The notes: a model not told the origin generated them from the sequence alone. A stretch of 64,000 bases of DNA from Gigaspora rosea (GCA_003550325.1 QKWP01000068.1:62001-126000), one strand, 5' to 3'. Positions 20,901 through 30,679 are shown, counted from the first letter of the stretch. A program made the numbers and translations.

Positions 20901-21739
20901 TTATGCAAACAATTAATCCCGCTAGAAATTTCTTTTGCCATTCTAATCTTAGTTGGCCAATCTAATTTTGGAAAACAATCATTTAAAAAACATCGAAGAT
21001 CTCCATTGTTTGCGTATTGAAGAACTATATATGATTTGTTTTCAGAATCTAATTTATGAATTTTAAGAGACATCTCAACGATTAGATATTTAAGGGTAGA
21101 AGTTTATCCATTTTATAAAAAGTAACATGCCTTGAGTAATTCCAAGGAATTGAATTATGTTATCATGTTTAATTGTGTATTTAACCTATAATTATAGATT
21201 AAAATATAGAGTTATGATTGCAACGTGAATAAATATGTACTTGTAACAAAACTAAGCCACGCAAAGTTAATTTTTCGGTTTGCATAACCCGCCGACCTTT
21301 TTTCTTAAATTCCCTTTAATTTTCTCCGGTGTCACCCGATGATGACCGGAATTACCCGATAGGTCCGATAAAACCCCCCCGAAATTTTCTGATTCCATAT
21401 TATGCAAACCGAAGAATTAACTTTGCACGTGACCTTAGATGTGAACATGTATAATTTAGGCCACGCAGAGTTGATTTTTTTTTAAAAAAAAACACCAGGC
21501 TATGCAAAACAAAAATTAACTTTGCGTGGCCTAATACATACATTTTTAACCAAATCGCCTAATGAATTTTCGTCATAATAATATAAAGTCTTCAAAGCCA
21601 CAATTTGTTTTATATCTTTTAAATAAGCTCTATACATAACTCCAAACCTTCCTTTACCGATTTCTTCCTTGTCGTCAAAAGAAGCATATTCGAATTTTTG
21701 TCCAAATTCAATTTTTTCAAACAAATTTATATTTGACAT
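7121..21739 (-). CDS. Gene A: triple protein kinase with a C-terminal domain encoded by ~98 micro-exons
   Basis: Multi-exon gene. The start is ATG at 21,739 (MSNINLFEKIEF); the track-like upstream extension would need GTG. Exons 1-10 encode three tandem kinase domains. They are joined in one message because exon 4 runs from the C-lobe of kinase 1 into the N-lobe of kinase 2, and exon 7 likewise joins kinases 2 and 3. After exon 10 the reading continues in phase 2 through a 10.6-kb array of tiny exons to a TAA at 7,121-7,123. The joined micro-exon part is 384 nt (127 codons plus stop) with no internal stop. The other two frames do contain stops. Likely a cytoplasmic signalling protein, inferred from the kinase family and the absence of an obvious signal peptide. 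The micro-exon-encoded domain is not one I recognise. No transcript was available, so that all parts lie on one mRNA is inferred from phase and contiguity. Confidence 0.8.
9089..9270. mobile_element. MITE in an intron of the micro-exon array
   Basis: ATTGGTTCTCGTA and TACGAGAACCAAT are the inverted ends, and CGGCCGGGTC lies near each end. It sits between exons CAT (9,310) and CAACAA (9,009) and widens that intron to about 295 nt without changing frame. Confidence 0.7.
10489..10730. mobile_element. TIR element in a micro-exon intron
   Basis: GGGTGCCTTATATTAAAAGA at the left is matched inversely by TCTTTTTAATACGAGACACCCC at the right. Inserted between exons AAC (10,747) and CGA (10,412). Confidence 0.65.
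11156..13155 (-). other. Micro-exon array of gene A, block 3 (exons 42-60)
   Basis: Exons: 13153-13155 AGA; 13078-13080 ATC; 13005-13007 TTT; 12922-12924 CGA; 12844-12846 AGA; 12607-12609 TTT; 12511-12513 CGT; 12211-12213 GTC; 12141-12143 GAA; 12054-12056 TCT; 11964-11966 CCT; 11871-11873 GGA; 11779-11781 CTA; 11704-11706 CAT; 11578-11580 GCG; 11485-11487 CTC; 11363-11368 CTATGA (donor GTAAGA); 11271-11273 ATC (donor GTTAGT); 11156-11176 (21 nt, acceptor TGCAAG; the nearer TTTAG would give 7 nt). The product includes DYMRSYESWIGLGQ. A split motif near 11,640 (ATTAG overlapping GTATGT) may be a lost unit. The wide intron 12,610-12,843 holds a MITE. Confidence 0.82.
12666..12812. mobile_element. 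MITE in a micro-exon intron
   Basis: GCTGATGCTAAAACTAGGCCT and the inverse AGGCCTAATTTTTAGCATCA form the ends. Inserted between exons AGA (12,844) and TTT (12,607). Confidence 0.7.
13238..15115 (-). other. Micro-exon array of gene A, block 2 (exons 25-41)
   Basis: Exons: 15113-15115 AAA; 15024-15026 AAC; 14950-14952 ATT; 14850-14852 TTT; 14758-14760 AAA; 14670-14672 GGA; 14589-14591 AAA; 14498-14512 (15 nt, acceptor ACAATTAG; the nearer AAAG would give 4 nt and break frame); 14182-14184 TCA; 14108-14110 GGA; 14037-14039 GCG; 13953-13958 AAATAT; 13866-13868 GGA; 13787-13789 GGA; 13696-13698 ATT; 13603-13605 TGT; 13238-13240 GAA (donor GTACGT). In phase 2 these give, among others, LKTFLKENQPKDDQERN. 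The intron at 15,116-15,507 carries a foldback element, and the intron after 14,498 a TIR element. Confidence 0.83.
14258..14478. mobile_element. TIR element in a micro-exon intron
   Basis: The left half contains TTTTGCGACC, AAATCAGAAATCG, TTTTTTGATTAC and CTAGGGTATAGT. The right half has the inverse of each in reverse order. Inserted between the 15-nt exon at 14,498 and TCA at 14,182. Confidence 0.7.
15172..15438. mobile_element. CACCGACA foldback element in a micro-exon intron
   Basis: The left arm has repeated TTTCACCGACAA units; the right arm has the inverse (CTTGTCGGTGAAAT). Same family as 60,303-60,600. Lies between exons GTT (15,508) and AAA (15,113). Confidence 0.75.
15508..17698 (-). 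other. Micro-exon array of gene A, block 1 (exons 1-24)
   Basis: Minus-strand exons, each after AG and before GTRAGT-like: 17693-17698 AATTAC; 17616-17618 GAA; 17517-17531 (15 nt); 17222-17224 CTC; 17149-17151 AGA; 17054-17068 (15 nt); 16967-16969 GAT; 16882-16884 CTC; 16792-16794 AAA; 16701-16703 GAT; 16628-16630 TTT; 16540-16542 CGA; 16451-16453 GGG; 16372-16374 CGG; zero-length AG/GTAAGT at 16291/16292; 16211-16213 GAT; 16127-16129 GGA; 16042-16044 TGC; 15958-15960 GAC; 15876-15878 GTC; 15809-15811 GAC; 15729-15731 GAA; 15652-15654 AGA; 15580-15582 GAA; 15508-15510 GTT. Read in phase 2 from the preceding 'ac', the product begins TITNPIDFFSDDIPEE. Lengths are all multiples of three. Copy B repeats the first 16 exons. 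Confidence 0.85.
17789..19644 (-). CDS. Gene A exons 7-10: kinase domain 3, predicted active, joins the micro-exon array
   Basis: The N-lobe is in exon 7 (IGKGGFGVIYSAY, VAMKTL). Then 18,922-18,982 (61 nt, GC donor), 18,394-18,569 (DYKADTYYMILQYAKSGDL to HRDL, donor GTAGGA) and 18,309 downward (HDKNILVHDGRMIISDFGLS, IYSLGVLFWE, NRPDIREICKKLEYIRLEQ). The end of exon 10 is uncertain. It may run to 17,789 and leave 'ac' (phase 2). Or it may stop at 17,893 before GTGCTT (phase 0), followed by a 2-nt exon at 17,789-17,790 after TTGCCAG. Both give the same downstream frame. Copy B, one base shorter here, fits only the second option, but B is a pseudogene so this is weak support. Confidence 0.8.
19057..20785 (-). 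CDS. Gene A exons 4-7 (part): kinase domain 2, predicted pseudokinase (HRN)
   Basis: The N-lobe is in exon 4 (IGKGRFGVMY, VALKTL, ending SLFNLVSK before GTAAGT). The following exons are 20,070-20,124 (55 nt, VKHTVKHDNVIEFFGITQ, GC donor), 19,732-19,907 (DSETKTYCMVFQYANRGDL to HRNL) and 19,057-19,644 (HDKNILVHDKDRMIITDFGLS, C-lobe, then kinase 3 N-lobe). The catalytic aspartate of HRD is asparagine here, and the same HRNL is kept in copy B. The nucleotide-binding lysine and DFG remain. By analogy with JAK-type and plant tandem kinases this suggests a regulatory pseudokinase between two active domains; that role is inference. Confidence 0.82.
20204..21739 (-). CDS. Gene A exons 1-4 (part): kinase domain 1, predicted active
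   Basis: Exons: 21,542-21,739 (66 codons; glycine loop IGKGRFGVMY, VAIK-type lysine in VALKTL); 21,131-21,185 (VKYTIKHDNIIQFLGITQ, GC donor GCATGT); 20,876-21,048 (begins in phase 1 so that the junction reads GITQ-DSENKSYIVLQYA, ends at HRDL); 20,204-20,785 (HDKNILVHDGRMIIADFGLS, activation segment, C-lobe, then kinase 2 N-lobe). Catalytic loop HRDLHDKN and DFG are intact. The intron between exons 1 and 2 holds foldback insertions (21,255-21,535). The ORF beginning MSLK upstream of exon 3 is intronic: joining it in frame with exon 2 is impossible, whereas the acceptor at AAATTAG before ATTCTG keeps the frame and restores the normal kinase sequence. Confidence 0.85.
21255..21535. mobile_element. 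Two foldback elements in kinase intron 1
   Basis: 21,255-21,440 has ends CCACGCAAAGTTAATTTTTC and the inverse GAAGAATTAACTTTGCACGT. 21,460-21,532 is a small hairpin with GGCCACGCAGAGTT and AACTTTGCGTGGCC. Copy B lacks both, so they inserted in A after the duplication. Confidence 0.7.
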
Positions 21740-22233
21740 TTTTAAGAGCAAGTTAAAGAAATTGGCCACTTTTTATAAAGTTTGTTGCATTAAGATTACG
21801 TATCGGTAATAGTGACAACTTTAAGATTATCGGCTATCACATGTTGCACATACAAAGTTTATTTAAGCCCAATCTGACTAAGATTTAGGCATGCATACGT
21901 ACGAACGGTGCAAAAACCACAATCGTTCCTTATAAAGACAAAATATAAACATTGATTGAAATTTATATTTCCTTAAATTATTAACAACAATAAATTGTGC
22001 ATATAAATACCTTATTGAAGTCGATAATTTAAGAAATGCTAATTTTAATGTGCTACTTGATAATCTGCTTAGTATAATCTTAATTAGTGTTGGTGGGAAT
22101 TATTTCCACAATTGTGGATATGATTCTCCAATCGTGGAATGATTACACAATTTTCACTTACACAAGTGCGCATTAATGCTGTGATGATCATTGATAATTT
22201 TAGTAATTTTCCAATTCCAAATCATGTGAATTG

Positions 22234-23003
22234 TGAATTACCAATTTTTTTTTTTTTTTTTTTGTACATTTACCAGGCATTATCTCCTGGGACGCCAAGT
22301 AGGCGTACTTTTATTATATTTAACCATTTAATTACGGCTATGATCAGCCTTAGTACATGATTTTTATCCTATTTTATTTTTACTACTTTTATAGGCTGTC
22401 TGTACCTCCCTTATTCCATACTCGGTCTTCCTGGATACACCCCTCATTTTTACCATGCCCGTCCGGCGGTGTTGTCGGTTTCAGCTTCTTACGGTCTTCC
22501 TGGTGTTCCGCTTCATGTCCAGTCCACAGAAATCTTTTCCCGAAGCCCCCACTCGGTACTAACATTCCGACGTCCTACTCGAAGCAGCCTTTAGTCCAGT
22601 CTCCAGTAGTCCGTTCCGGCGCCCCTAACCGGTACTTCCTTTCCGTTCTAACCTTCTCAAAGATACCGTACTAGCCTTCTCGAAGTTTCTGTCTTCCTTC
22701 CGTTTCGGGTGGGGGCAGGTCCTCTGAGCTCGGATCCTGCAATTCCTTTCTTTTATTTGGTGGTACGACTTGCCTTTTTCGTTCTTAAACCGGGCTCTCT
22801 CAATGTTTACGTCATTTGTTGACAGATTACGCCTTTTCTGGTTGTCCCCCGACTCAGTGGCTATGCCAGTGACTGCTGATTATTTCCAATCGTGGCCCTG
22901 GCAGAGTTTTCATCGCCCTTTGAACTTGAACCCGCGACCTTGCGATTGTGCCCCGGAGTGCTAACCACTGCACTATCGACCCAGGGGCTGAATTACCAAT
23001 TTT
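22234..23003 (-). mobile_element. SINE with poly(A) tail and 15-bp target duplication
   Basis: The element occupies 22,249-22,988 in minus orientation. tRNA-like head at 22,988-22,915 (GTGGTTAGCACTCC box A, GGTCGCGGGTTCAAGTTC box B), a GC-richer body, and a poly(A) tail that appears as T-run 22,245-22,263. Flanked by TGAATTACCAATTTT at 22,234-22,248 and 22,989-23,003, a typical retroposition duplication. Open frames in the body are incidental. Confidence 0.8.
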
Positions 23004-23221
23004 ATATATCATGCAGAAGTTACATTTTTGATATACTGTAAATCATGTCTCAACTTTTACTCTTGCGCAATGATATTAAGATAATTTAAATTATACGGTT
23101 TTCAATGATCATGGCTTAAATAAATGCTAAAATTTAGAATTAATTTAAATCTAAAATTATTAAATAAGGTTTATCTGTTCTCAAGATATTAAAGTATTTG
23201 ATAACGCATTTGAAAATAAAT

Positions 23222-23332
23222 ATAGTCAGACTTCTCTAAGTGCACGCCAGAATAATAAGAAAAAGTGCATTTGCAGCAGTCAAGTATATATTTGGGACAA
23301 ATATGTGCACTTAGAGAGGTCTGACTGTATTG
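23222..23332. mobile_element. Short mariner-like MITE
   Basis: TATAGTCAGACTTCTCTAAG at the left and the inverse CTTAGAGAGGTCTGACTGTA at the right, both with GTGCAC just inside and TA at the edges. Confidence 0.7.
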
Positions 23333-23702
23333 CCCTTATGTGATGAGTTACTGAGAGATAGGCAGAAGCGTGTACTAAGTTTTATTGAAGTTATAGCACT
23401 TTACTACCAAAAAAGTAAGACTAAAAACCTTTGATAAAATGTAGCTTGGAAAAATAAAAGAATGGCTTGGTGAAAATTATTAATAATACCATAGCTAAAG
23501 TATAATCTAAAAAATATTTTTATGTTTTACTAATTATGATGCAATTTAAAATGATTCTCAAATACACTGGTCAATGGGTAAAATGATAATTTTTATTAGT
23601 TGAGAAAATTTTAGCTGAATGAATGATTAAGATAAATAAGGTATGGAACACGTAGCTTACTACGCTAACGAAAATTTTCCTCACTATATCAGGAGTACTA
23701 TA

Positions 23703-24786
23703 ACTAGTGATGTGCCACGTACAGTACTATACGTACAGTACTGTACGTACTGTACGCTAAAATTTTTGCCGATCATTTATTAAGAGGGGTCGATAGAAAT
23801 ATTTATGTGCCAATTGACCAATCAAATTCGTTAATTGATCAACACCCGATGAAGCTTTCTTGTTAGATAAATTAAATTTGTACATATTGCATCTAAAGTA
23901 GCGATCTATCTAAAGTAGCTACTTTAGATATATAAATTAAATTTGTACATATTGCATCTAAAGTAGCGATCTATCTAAAGTAGCTACTTTAGATATATAA
24001 ATTAAATTTGTACATATTGCATCTAAAGTAGCGATCTATCTAAAGTAGCTACTTTAGATATATAAAGTACGCCTTAATAAAATTAAGCAGATATGTACAT
24101 AGTATATTACTAATTTGCTATATTAAATATTTGCTTATTAAAATAGGTTTAAACATTACATTAATTATAATATAGACTAACATTAAAAAAATTAAAATAT
24201 AGATACTAATTTAATTTTATTATATTATCTTAATTTTTTATATAAGCACTATACGTACTGTACGCTAAAAAAATTTGGGTATTTTTTAATGATTACACAT
24301 CACTAGCTGCATACTTTAAAATGATGCAGATCCGATCACTAGAAACGAGAATTTTGCCTATACGTACGAAGTCTTTTTCTTGGATAAATGCATTATATAA
24401 TTTTTTATTTATTAATTTTTTTTTTTGCTATTGAATCAAATTTATCTGACCTAATAAGCAGCTCGACTAAAATCTCTGAACTAAATTTAACTTGAAATCA
24501 ATTCGTTTATAATAGATTTACTACAGTTTGTTCATTTTATATGTTCGTTTCATTTGCCTCTCTTCTGGGAGTCCTGGAAAGTGATGTTAACCAGATAATT
24601 AACTTCGAACGACCTGAATATTTATCTATTAAAATAGAATTAAATATTATATTAATTGAATATAGACTAATATTAAAAAAAATTTTAAAATATTACCACT
24701 AGAGCAATTTTACTATATAAGTACTATACGTACTGTACGTACTGTACGCTAAAAAAATTTGGACATCATATAAATGGCACATCACT
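23703..24786. mobile_element. TIR element with GTACAGTACGTACTG subterminal repeats
   Basis: The ends TAGTGATGTGCCA and TGGCACATCACTA are inverse. Short palindromic GTACAGTAC/GTACTGTACG clusters followed by GCTAAAAATTT lie near 23,725, 24,250 and 24,730. The internal end-like CACATCACTAG at 24,295 suggests two nested copies. Confidence 0.6.
23867..24062. repeat. 65-bp tandem repeat, three copies
   Basis: Three essentially identical 65-bp units start at 23,867, 23,932 and 23,997. Each holds ATCTAAAGTAGC twice and its inverse GCTACTTTAGAT, so each unit can form a hairpin. Confidence 0.9.
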
Positions 24787-25099
24787 AACTATAACAAGAG
24801 TTATATTATGGTAGTTTTGTTTAAAAAATATGACAAGAAAACAATACTTCTATCTTAATATATTATTGCGCAAGAGTAAAGAATTGAGACAAGGATTTAC
24901 GATATATCAAATATGTAACTTTTGCATAATTTATAAAATTGGCAATTCACATTGGAAAATTACTAAAATTATTAATGATCATCAATGCCGCAATTCCACA
25001 CTTGCGTAAGTGTGGAATTTCTAAGTTGTTAATGATCATTTCCGGAATCATTTCTACAATTGTTGAAACAATTCTCCTGCATCACTAATCTTAATGTAA

Positions 25100-26460
25100 C
25101 CTTTAATAATCAAATTACAGTATATAATTCCGTTTGCCTCTATAAGGAGTAATTTTAGCTTAATTTGCAATGCTATAAAAGATAGAGAACGGAACCCCCA
25201 TATGTTTCTTCTTCGTGTAAATAAAGTGAACGAGCATAATAATAAATTATTAATGATCAATTTACACTTGTGGACTGTGGAGATTACATATAGAGTAGAA
25301 TTATTTCTACATATGTAGAATTAATTCTCCTGCATTATTAGTTCTGCCCCAACATGCAAGTTGGCAATGGATATACTTCATTGGAAAAATTACCATTGGA
25401 GCAAAAGGAGCACAATGGAGCCAAAAATCCCAGATTTGTGCAAATTCACGTGCGATTTGATTTATATCTTTTATGGCGTACGTATGCACGCAAGAAGTCT
25501 CCAAAGGGATATTTAATCCCAAACAAATAACACACATCTTATTGCCCATTACACCTATACATTACATGTGTGCCCATCTCAATAAAAAAATAATTACGGC
25601 ATTTAGGCAGCCAAAATTAGTCTTATATAGTGCTGAAATTAATTTTCATATCTGCCGAAATTATTGCCGAAATTTTTTTGAACTCTTTTCATCAAAATAC
25701 ATATAACTTATAAAAAATATAGCAACCGAAATGTTAGCCGAAAATGCATTTTTTCAAAGATAATTAGTGTGAGCCGCAGAATGTATCCGGAAGCACGTGG
25801 TGATCGAGGTGGCGTAGTATAGATTTAACGGTTATGTTGATCCTTCCCTAGAATAGGTTTTCCGGCGGTAAAATATGTAAAAGCTGTAAAAGTAGTATAA
25901 TAAGTAAAAGTGATATCGCTGATATACGAATTAACGCAGGGAAAATCAGTTTTAGTAATAGAATCATTTTAATACTTTTTCTAAGTATAATGAATATAAT
26001 CTGTCTTAAGTAATAACAAGTATATAATAAAGGCCTTGCGCCCAAAGAAACTTATTGATTGTTTGGCTATTGATAAACTGCTTTCCTGATAACCCCCCAC
26101 ACTCACTAAATACACTAGCGATCTACTACTAAGTGGCATAGTTGTACGATCATCTTTTGTATTGATTGTGCACCTGATTGTAACGTTACACTATCCGGTT
26201 GTTTCTCAACGTACTGAGGACCTCCGTGGTTATTGTTGATTTCAACTGTCTCGACGTACTGAGATAGTTGTGGTTGTATTAGTTGATAAGAGAGTTACCT
26301 CGAAGCATTGACGACCGAAGCCTTGAATATCACTCTCCGAATCAAACACGCCTCCTTTGATAGGTTGTCTGGATTGTGTGGCTTGTTTTGGATTGGTTGG
26401 ATTTGTGTCGACTCAGAAGAGCCGATTTTCCGTTGTCATTAACAATTTATAATTATTAGG
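25100..26460. other. No gene recognised
   Basis: AT-rich sequence with short ORFs on both strands (for example minus 25,307-25,549) that resemble nothing I know. 26,460-26,540 contains GGTCCGGACC/CGGTCC repeats that recur at 27,440-27,478 and 30,675-30,720. Confidence 0.4.
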
Positions 26461-27478
26461 GCTGTTAATTGTTCCGGTCCGGACCACGGTCCTTCGGTCC
26501 GTCCTTGAGGTAGGAACGTCCCGAGTGCCCCGAGTTTGTAGATCATTACACAATTGATTCGGAATATTTTTTATACGTTTTACAGTACTTTTTTCGGAAG
26601 CTCGGTTAGATTATCTCATCAGTTAAACTTGGAAATTATTAGACAAACGTGAGGTTCCCACTTTGCCCTACAACATATTCGTTTAATCCAACTTAATCCA
26701 ACAACTTTCATATTACACCTCAACGATTGAAGGTAAAAGTAAATTACAAAATCTATGTTGACAAAATCTTAGTGTTAAACAAAAAAAACGTAAAAAAAGT
26801 CAATGTAGAAGGAAGAAATTAGGTTGTATATTTTTTTATTTTACGTTTTTTATAGATATCCTTTAAAAATTGAAAGTATATGAATAATATTAATTAATTA
26901 TGCGATTTATTAATAATATTATTGTAGGTGCTTTTATAATAATATAAGATGTTTATAGATAAGATGTATTAAAGTCGCAGAGGTTTCTTATTATAATGAT
27001 AGTTGTGTAAGGTAGTATAGTATAAGATATTAGAAATTTGAGTAGATGTAGATTAGATATAGGATTGGATGTAGAATTTGATGTAGGATTAGACGTAGAA
27101 TTAGATGTAGAATAAACAATTAAACATATATAAATTATGAAGATTTTGTAAATAAATGAAAAATAAATACTATGAAAGGTCAATAATTCCGATTTAAATT
27201 AATAAATACATGCTTGCTTATCTAACAGTACATTTAACAGCATTTTTTTGAGCTTTAGCTGTAAATTTTTTACATTTTAATAAATTTTAATTAAATTTCG
27301 TTTTTTTTTCATTTTATAAAAAATCTACGATTTGATTAGCTAATCAACATGTGATCTATTTCACATGATAAAAATTTACAATTTTAATTGGCTAAACTAA
27401 TATGCGTGATCAGGATCATCATTTCCTTATTTGGAACATTCCTACCTGTAGGTCCGTCCAGAGACTGAGCCGGTTCGG

Positions 27479-30400
27479 TATTACGATCAGTTGGGAGAAC
27501 TTGAAAACTTTGTACCAGTTTAGTTTGATCGTGAACAAAAGTAAGTGGTTTAAAACAATAAACTAACACACATAATGACAGGTATAAGGGTTCTTTTTAT
27601 TAATATAAACAATATATCAGAATTTCACAATAAATACTAAAACTATATACAATCGTTAACTCCTTCACTACTATCTTCCTAATCAGAAACTAAACCTTTA
27701 TATACTTTTAATTTGTATGTGGCTTTAGTTCTTCGATGGGAAGATTTAATCTGTCGTTTGGAGACTCGATCTCCCGTTTGGAAATTCGATCTCCCGATTG
27801 GAGACTTGATCTCCCGTTTGGAGATCTAATCACCCAACCACGCCACAACTATACCAAAATAAGAAATACACGATAAAAAATAATACTAACTAAAAAAAAT
27901 AATAAAATTGAGTATAACATCATCCCTCCGTTGAGAAGATGAGCTCTGTCGAATCGTTGAGAACTGTATGAGAGAATTTGGAAATCCTGGGGCCTTACGT
28001 ATCCACGTGACAACTACGAGACACCCTAGAGATACTTGCAGTAAAAAAAATTTTTTTTTGCTTTTCTTTTTTCCATGATCACCAAAGTTGTTATGGACAA
28101 ACAGTCTTCGATTAAGAGTATTATTGACCTTTCAATACCAGTGATCTTTTGAGTTCTGAATTTGTATATCACATGATCGCTTCGGATTTCTCCAGATCCA
28201 TTTGGTATGTATTTTTTTCTTTTTCCTTACTTCTTGTTGGCTTCGCAGTTTTATATCCATTAATCCACTTTTCTTCCTCGGGCCTCTTTATAACCTTATT
28301 CACTATATTATCCTTCTCATGCACTTTATTACACTGCTCAGGTTTCATATTCTTATCGGGAATTTCATTTATCATATTACTCAGTAGTACAACCTTTATT
28401 TGTTTCTTCCATTTTTCCACCAATTTCATATTACTAATATCTTTGACTTTCAACATCCACATTCTACTCGCATCATCAAGGTTTTCACTTATACTAACCT
28501 CTTTCTTTAGCTTATTTTTGGTTTCGAATTTATTCTCCTGGGCCTTAAATATTCAATTTTTGTCTTCCACGATACACAGGCAGCTTTCAGCTTTCTATAA
28601 CTTCCGGTTGGTTTTTCATTCTTAGCAGGTTTCAGATCCCACTCAAATGCATCTCTTTTAATTTCATTTGTATCTATTTTTTGATAGCAGGCTCCTGAAT
28701 TGTCTATCCTGCTCAAACCTCCTTTAGCATCTTTCGTATGCCGCACAAAAGCTATATATGCATCTATAACAGATTTTTGATAATAATTAAGTGCCTTACA
28801 TATGTCCACTCCAGCTCCCATTACATTTCTATAACATGAACTAAGGTCATGTATTCCATCATTGTGGTAGTATTTTTGGATTTTTGGTGGATATTGAGTG
28901 TCTTTCGTTCTTTCTTTCCAACACCAATTTCGTTCTAGTAACAATGGAAACTCCCAAAGAAGGTAGGGGCTGGTTCGTCATTATTTGATGTTTCTTGCTT
29001 GCCTTTTTAATTCTGATTCCGTTTTGATAGCCTTGTTTCAGGTTAAACAGACTTTGGATATCCCTTAATGGATCCCTCTGAGTTGTCCATTATTTTATGT
29101 TTACCAGGTGTATCCTTTTTATGTTTCTTTTTACCGTTATTACTATAGTTTCACTGGTCATATGCCTTTTTACTTGGTACTCTTTGTTTAGTTTCTTCAA
29201 AATCTCGTTTCCGCAATTCTTTTATCGAGATCGTCTTCTTAACTTTATCGACGGGCTTCGGTTCTTCTTTTTTCTTAATTTTATTCGCGTTCACATGACT
29301 ATTCGTTTTGTTTCAGGCCCTAGATTTATCCAAGAATCTTTCACTCTTCTTTGGCGATTTTTAACAGTTGAAGGGCAAGGATGATTACCATCATAATTAT
29401 CATTACTCGTCACAGCATAATCGTCCTTTTGTAATAAAGAAACCACAGGGTTACCATTTGTGGTGTCGGAGGAGGCACTACTTGGATCGACTGCGCAAGA
29501 GCTACCACCATGTTATTATGAGCTGCAGCAGGATCACACAAAGCCAGGTTGCACGCAATTATTAATTCACACATCCGGGCCTTTTCTATGGCTTCTTGAA
29601 GGGTACTTGGAATGTATTGTTGGACGAATATCAACAAATCAGGATGGAGACCTCTCATGAATATTTGGCCTTTACTACTTTGGGATATTGATCTCAACAC
29701 TTAATAAATGATGAAACAACACCAACATATTAGCAGTATACTGATCTACCGATTCTAAAGCACTTTGCCTTCGGGTCAATAAATTTGCATTCCACTGGGA
29801 CATCACAGCTGGGGTACAAAAATACAAGAGAAAGTAGTAGACAAAGCTTCGGTCTTGGTCACACTTGTTATCCCAGTATAGAATCCTTGGGTTTTTATTT
29901 TTTCGATCTTCTTACTATAATGAAGCCAAACCAGATAAATATGCACTTGCTACTGCCAACCTTCTTGTACTCAGGATATTATTTGTTTCAAATGCCCGAT
30001 TAATTGAATCCAACCATTCTATTGGGTCCTGGTTACCACCTACGAAAGTCAGAATTTTTACCAAATCTATCTCTACTTGTGTCTTCTGGGAATGCACCAA
30101 GACGTTTACCATGGTCTGTAAAAGGTGATTAAAGTGTTTATTATTACTCTTCAAATTCATCCTATTATTACTAATTATTATTTTTATGATAAAAGGTGTG
30201 GTTTAAAATAATCAATCCACACAATCGGCACCAAATATTACGATCGGTTGGGAGAGCTTGAAGACTTTGTGACAGTTTAGTTTGATCGTGAACAAAAGTA
30301 AGTGGTTTAAAACAATAAACTAACACACTTAATGACGAGTATAAGGGTTCTCTTTATTAATATAAACAATACATCAGAATATCACAATAATACTAAAACT

Positions 30401-30675
30401 ATATACAATCGTTAACTCCTTCACTACTATCTTCCTAATCAGAACTAAACCTTTATATACTTTTAATTCGTATGTGACTTTATTTCTTCGATTGGGAGAT
30501 TTAATCTGTCGTTTGGAGACTCGATCTCCTGTTTTGAGATTCGATCTCCCGATTGGAGACTTGATCTTCCGTTTGGAGATCTAATCACCCAACCACGCCA
30601 CAACTATACTAAAATAAGAAATACATGATAAAAAATAATACTAACTAAAAAAAAATAATAAAATTGAGCATAAAC
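27479..30675 (-). mobile_element. Non-autonomous LTR retrotransposon (Gag remnant, no pol)
   Basis: Two direct repeats of about 440 bp (27,479-27,919 and about 30,236-30,675) are nearly identical. In minus orientation the 5' LTR ends GATCGTAATA and is followed by TGGTGCCGATTGTGTGG, a primer-binding-site-like sequence. The 3' LTR is preceded by the purine-rich GGAGGGATGATG. Gag fragments: DLVKILTFVGGNQDPIEWL (30,160-29,915) and MRGLHPDLLIFVQQYIPS (29,700-29,410). The interior is only 2.3 kb and I see no reverse transcriptase or integrase motifs. Confidence 0.8.
28169..28944 (-). pseudogene. Sel1-like repeat remnant inside the LTR element
   Basis: Minus-strand fragments look like degenerate Sel1-like repeats of glomeromycete proteins: DLSSCYRNVMGAGVDICKAL, NSGACYQKI followed by KRDAFEWDLKPAKNEK (28,944-28,507), and EEEKWINGYKTAK near 28,240. 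Each half-repeat has the expected CYxxG..KA..(Y/W) pattern, with breaks. It lies between Gag and the 3' LTR where pol would be. Either a captured host fragment or an older resident sequence into which the element inserted. Confidence 0.45.
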
Positions 30676-30679
30676 TGGT

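Larger units (their letters stand above)
22080..25092. mobile_element. Large element with ~250-bp inverted arms
   Basis: 22,090-22,240 plus 22,990-23,095 (interrupted by a SINE) is matched inversely by 24,835-25,090; for example CTTACACAAGTGCG on the left corresponds to the inverse of CACTTGCGTAAGTG on the right. Other elements are nested inside. No transposase ORF seen. A partial related arm lies at 25,255-25,400. Confidence 0.6.

Noticed and set aside
18325-21073. Separate genes starting at MSLKIHKL / MSLKTDKL
   Set aside because: These ATGs lie in introns. Using the acceptor just after them joins exons in frame as GITQ-D…, so they are not starts.
22357-22964. Plus-strand ORFs in a GC-richer patch
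   Set aside because: They lie on the antisense of a SINE bounded by a 15-bp target duplication.
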